DNA of 64,000 nt from Vibrio ruber DSM 16370 (GTDB lineage: Bacteria; Pseudomonadota; Gammaproteobacteria; Enterobacterales; Vibrionaceae): contig NZ_FULE01000031.1 in NCBI RefSeq assembly GCF_900163965.1, positions 186,001 to 250,000 on the forward strand. Direction: 5' to 3'. Below the pieces are notes generated by a model. The model was given only the letters and a program-made list of their open reading frames with translations, was not told the origin of the DNA and did not search any database. Of this stretch, positions 63,432 to 64,000 are shown in pieces (positions within the stretch are counted from its first letter, which is position 1; each line of letters starts with the position of its first letter). Both the position numbers and the translations under genes were made by a program.

Positions 63432-64000
63432 TTATTCTTGATGTTCTGGTAAAGCAACGGCATCAAGTTGGTTGATAGCGTTGAACAGATCGTCTTGGTT
63501 TGTTTCTTTTGACTTGAGCACTTGCATACCGGGAGTGACCGGTAATTGTGGGTCAACGAAGTTTTGGTTATCTTCGTCGGTTCTGCTCAAATAGGTCATT
63601 GATCCACTGGTGTTGGCTGACTGCTCATTTTCTGGTGCAATACTTTGTCCGCCGACAGCACTGTCAATTATGGTCAGTTTACCCATCGCGACGTTGTTAT
63701 TTTCATTGGTTTCAGCAACAACATCATTTCTGTCAACGACTAACACCAAGTAATAAGTGCCCGCTGTCAAGCCTGAAGGAATCGGAACAGTGATAGTGTG
63801 TCTTGAGCCATATGGCAAGAGAACCGATGTTTCTCCGTAGAAATAGATAAGTTGCTTATTTGCATTGGCCAAATATACTGCGAGCGTTGGTGCTGTACCG
63901 CTTTTTTGTGCGCAATTGGCTGATGATACCTCGGCATTAATCACAACCTGACCACCCGCAGTCACTTGGTTCGGAGAAAAACTACCGGAAGAGACCAGCC
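63432..64000 (-). CDS. CARDB-domain protein (partial, N-terminus off window)
   Basis: The frame is open at the window edge, with about 189 residues visible. A CARDB adhesion-like beta-sandwich starts at the edge (SFSPNQVTAGGQVVINAEVSS) and ends VLVVDRNDVVAETNENNNVAMG, the typical Glu-Asn-Asn finish. A C-terminal tail rich in Gln, Asn and Asp follows with no recognised domain. Such domains occur in secreted or surface proteins, often beside proteases. Full function cannot be judged. Confidence 0.75.
   Translation of the reverse strand, partial: LVSSGSFSPNQVTAGGQVVINAEVSSANCAQKSGTAPTLAVYLANANKQLIYFYGETSVLLPYGSRHTITVPIPSGLTAGTYYLVLVVDRNDVVAETNENNNVAMGKLTIIDSAVGGQSIAPENEQSANTSGSMTYLSRTDEDNQNFVDPQLPVTPGMQVLKSKETNQDDLFNAINQLDAVALPEHQE

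Overview
The window is chromosomal DNA of a gamma-proteobacterium, almost certainly a Vibrio. The evidence is the gene order (metJ/metBL/metF; gpsA-cysE near aphA, then ppc and argE/argCBGH; mrcA/pil genes/aroKB-damX-dam-rpe-gph-trpS) together with aphA, a regulator typical of Vibrio, and small vibrio-type proteins (DUF3135, DUF3624). The species was not determined. No rRNA, tRNA, CRISPR array, prophage or complete insertion sequence was seen. Most of the window is conserved housekeeping core.

Layout. 1-5030: methionine regulon, with metF (cut by the window edge), metL and metB on the minus strand and metJ divergent; tandem MetJ operators lie before metF and metB. 5190-10230: a glutathione transferase, a short malic enzyme, and the divergent rpmE/priA pair. 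10480-15900: cytR, ftsN, the HslVU protease, menA, rraA. 15940-20050: a MATE exporter, tpiA, small conserved proteins and a SufR-like regulator with a probable Fe-S site. 20295-23860: groESL and a ModF-like protein whose first ATPase domain is degenerate. 23900-31830: the EF-P lysylation genes epmB, efp and epmA, with a membrane-anchored SPFH protein and fumarate reductase frdABCD between them. 32015-35750: rhodanese, secB, gpsA, cysE and the quorum-sensing regulator aphA. 36110-45030: ppc and the arginine genes argE and argCBGH.

45290-57300: a DUF3624 protein, a peroxiredoxin-glutaredoxin fusion divergent from oxyR with a near-consensus OxyR site between them, mrcA, a reduced pilus-assembly operon (pilM, pilN, pilO and a short pilQ, with no pilP), then aroK, aroB and damX. 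57376-62565: dam, rpe, gph, trpS and a type I sulfide:quinone oxidoreductase. 63432-64000: the C-terminal part of a CARDB-domain protein.

The clearest non-core signal is a pair of 268-bp, nearly identical, inverted MITE-like elements (58342-58609 and 62804-63071). They share 20-bp terminal inverted repeats flanked by TA and enclose rpe-gph-trpS-sqr. The first separates dam from rpe. Other points of interest are the reduced PilQ with PilP missing, a possible Qrr small-RNA pairing site in the aphA leader, two very short ORFs coupled to metJ and cysE, a G9 tract before gph, and a possible orphan small RNA upstream of the DUF3624 gene.
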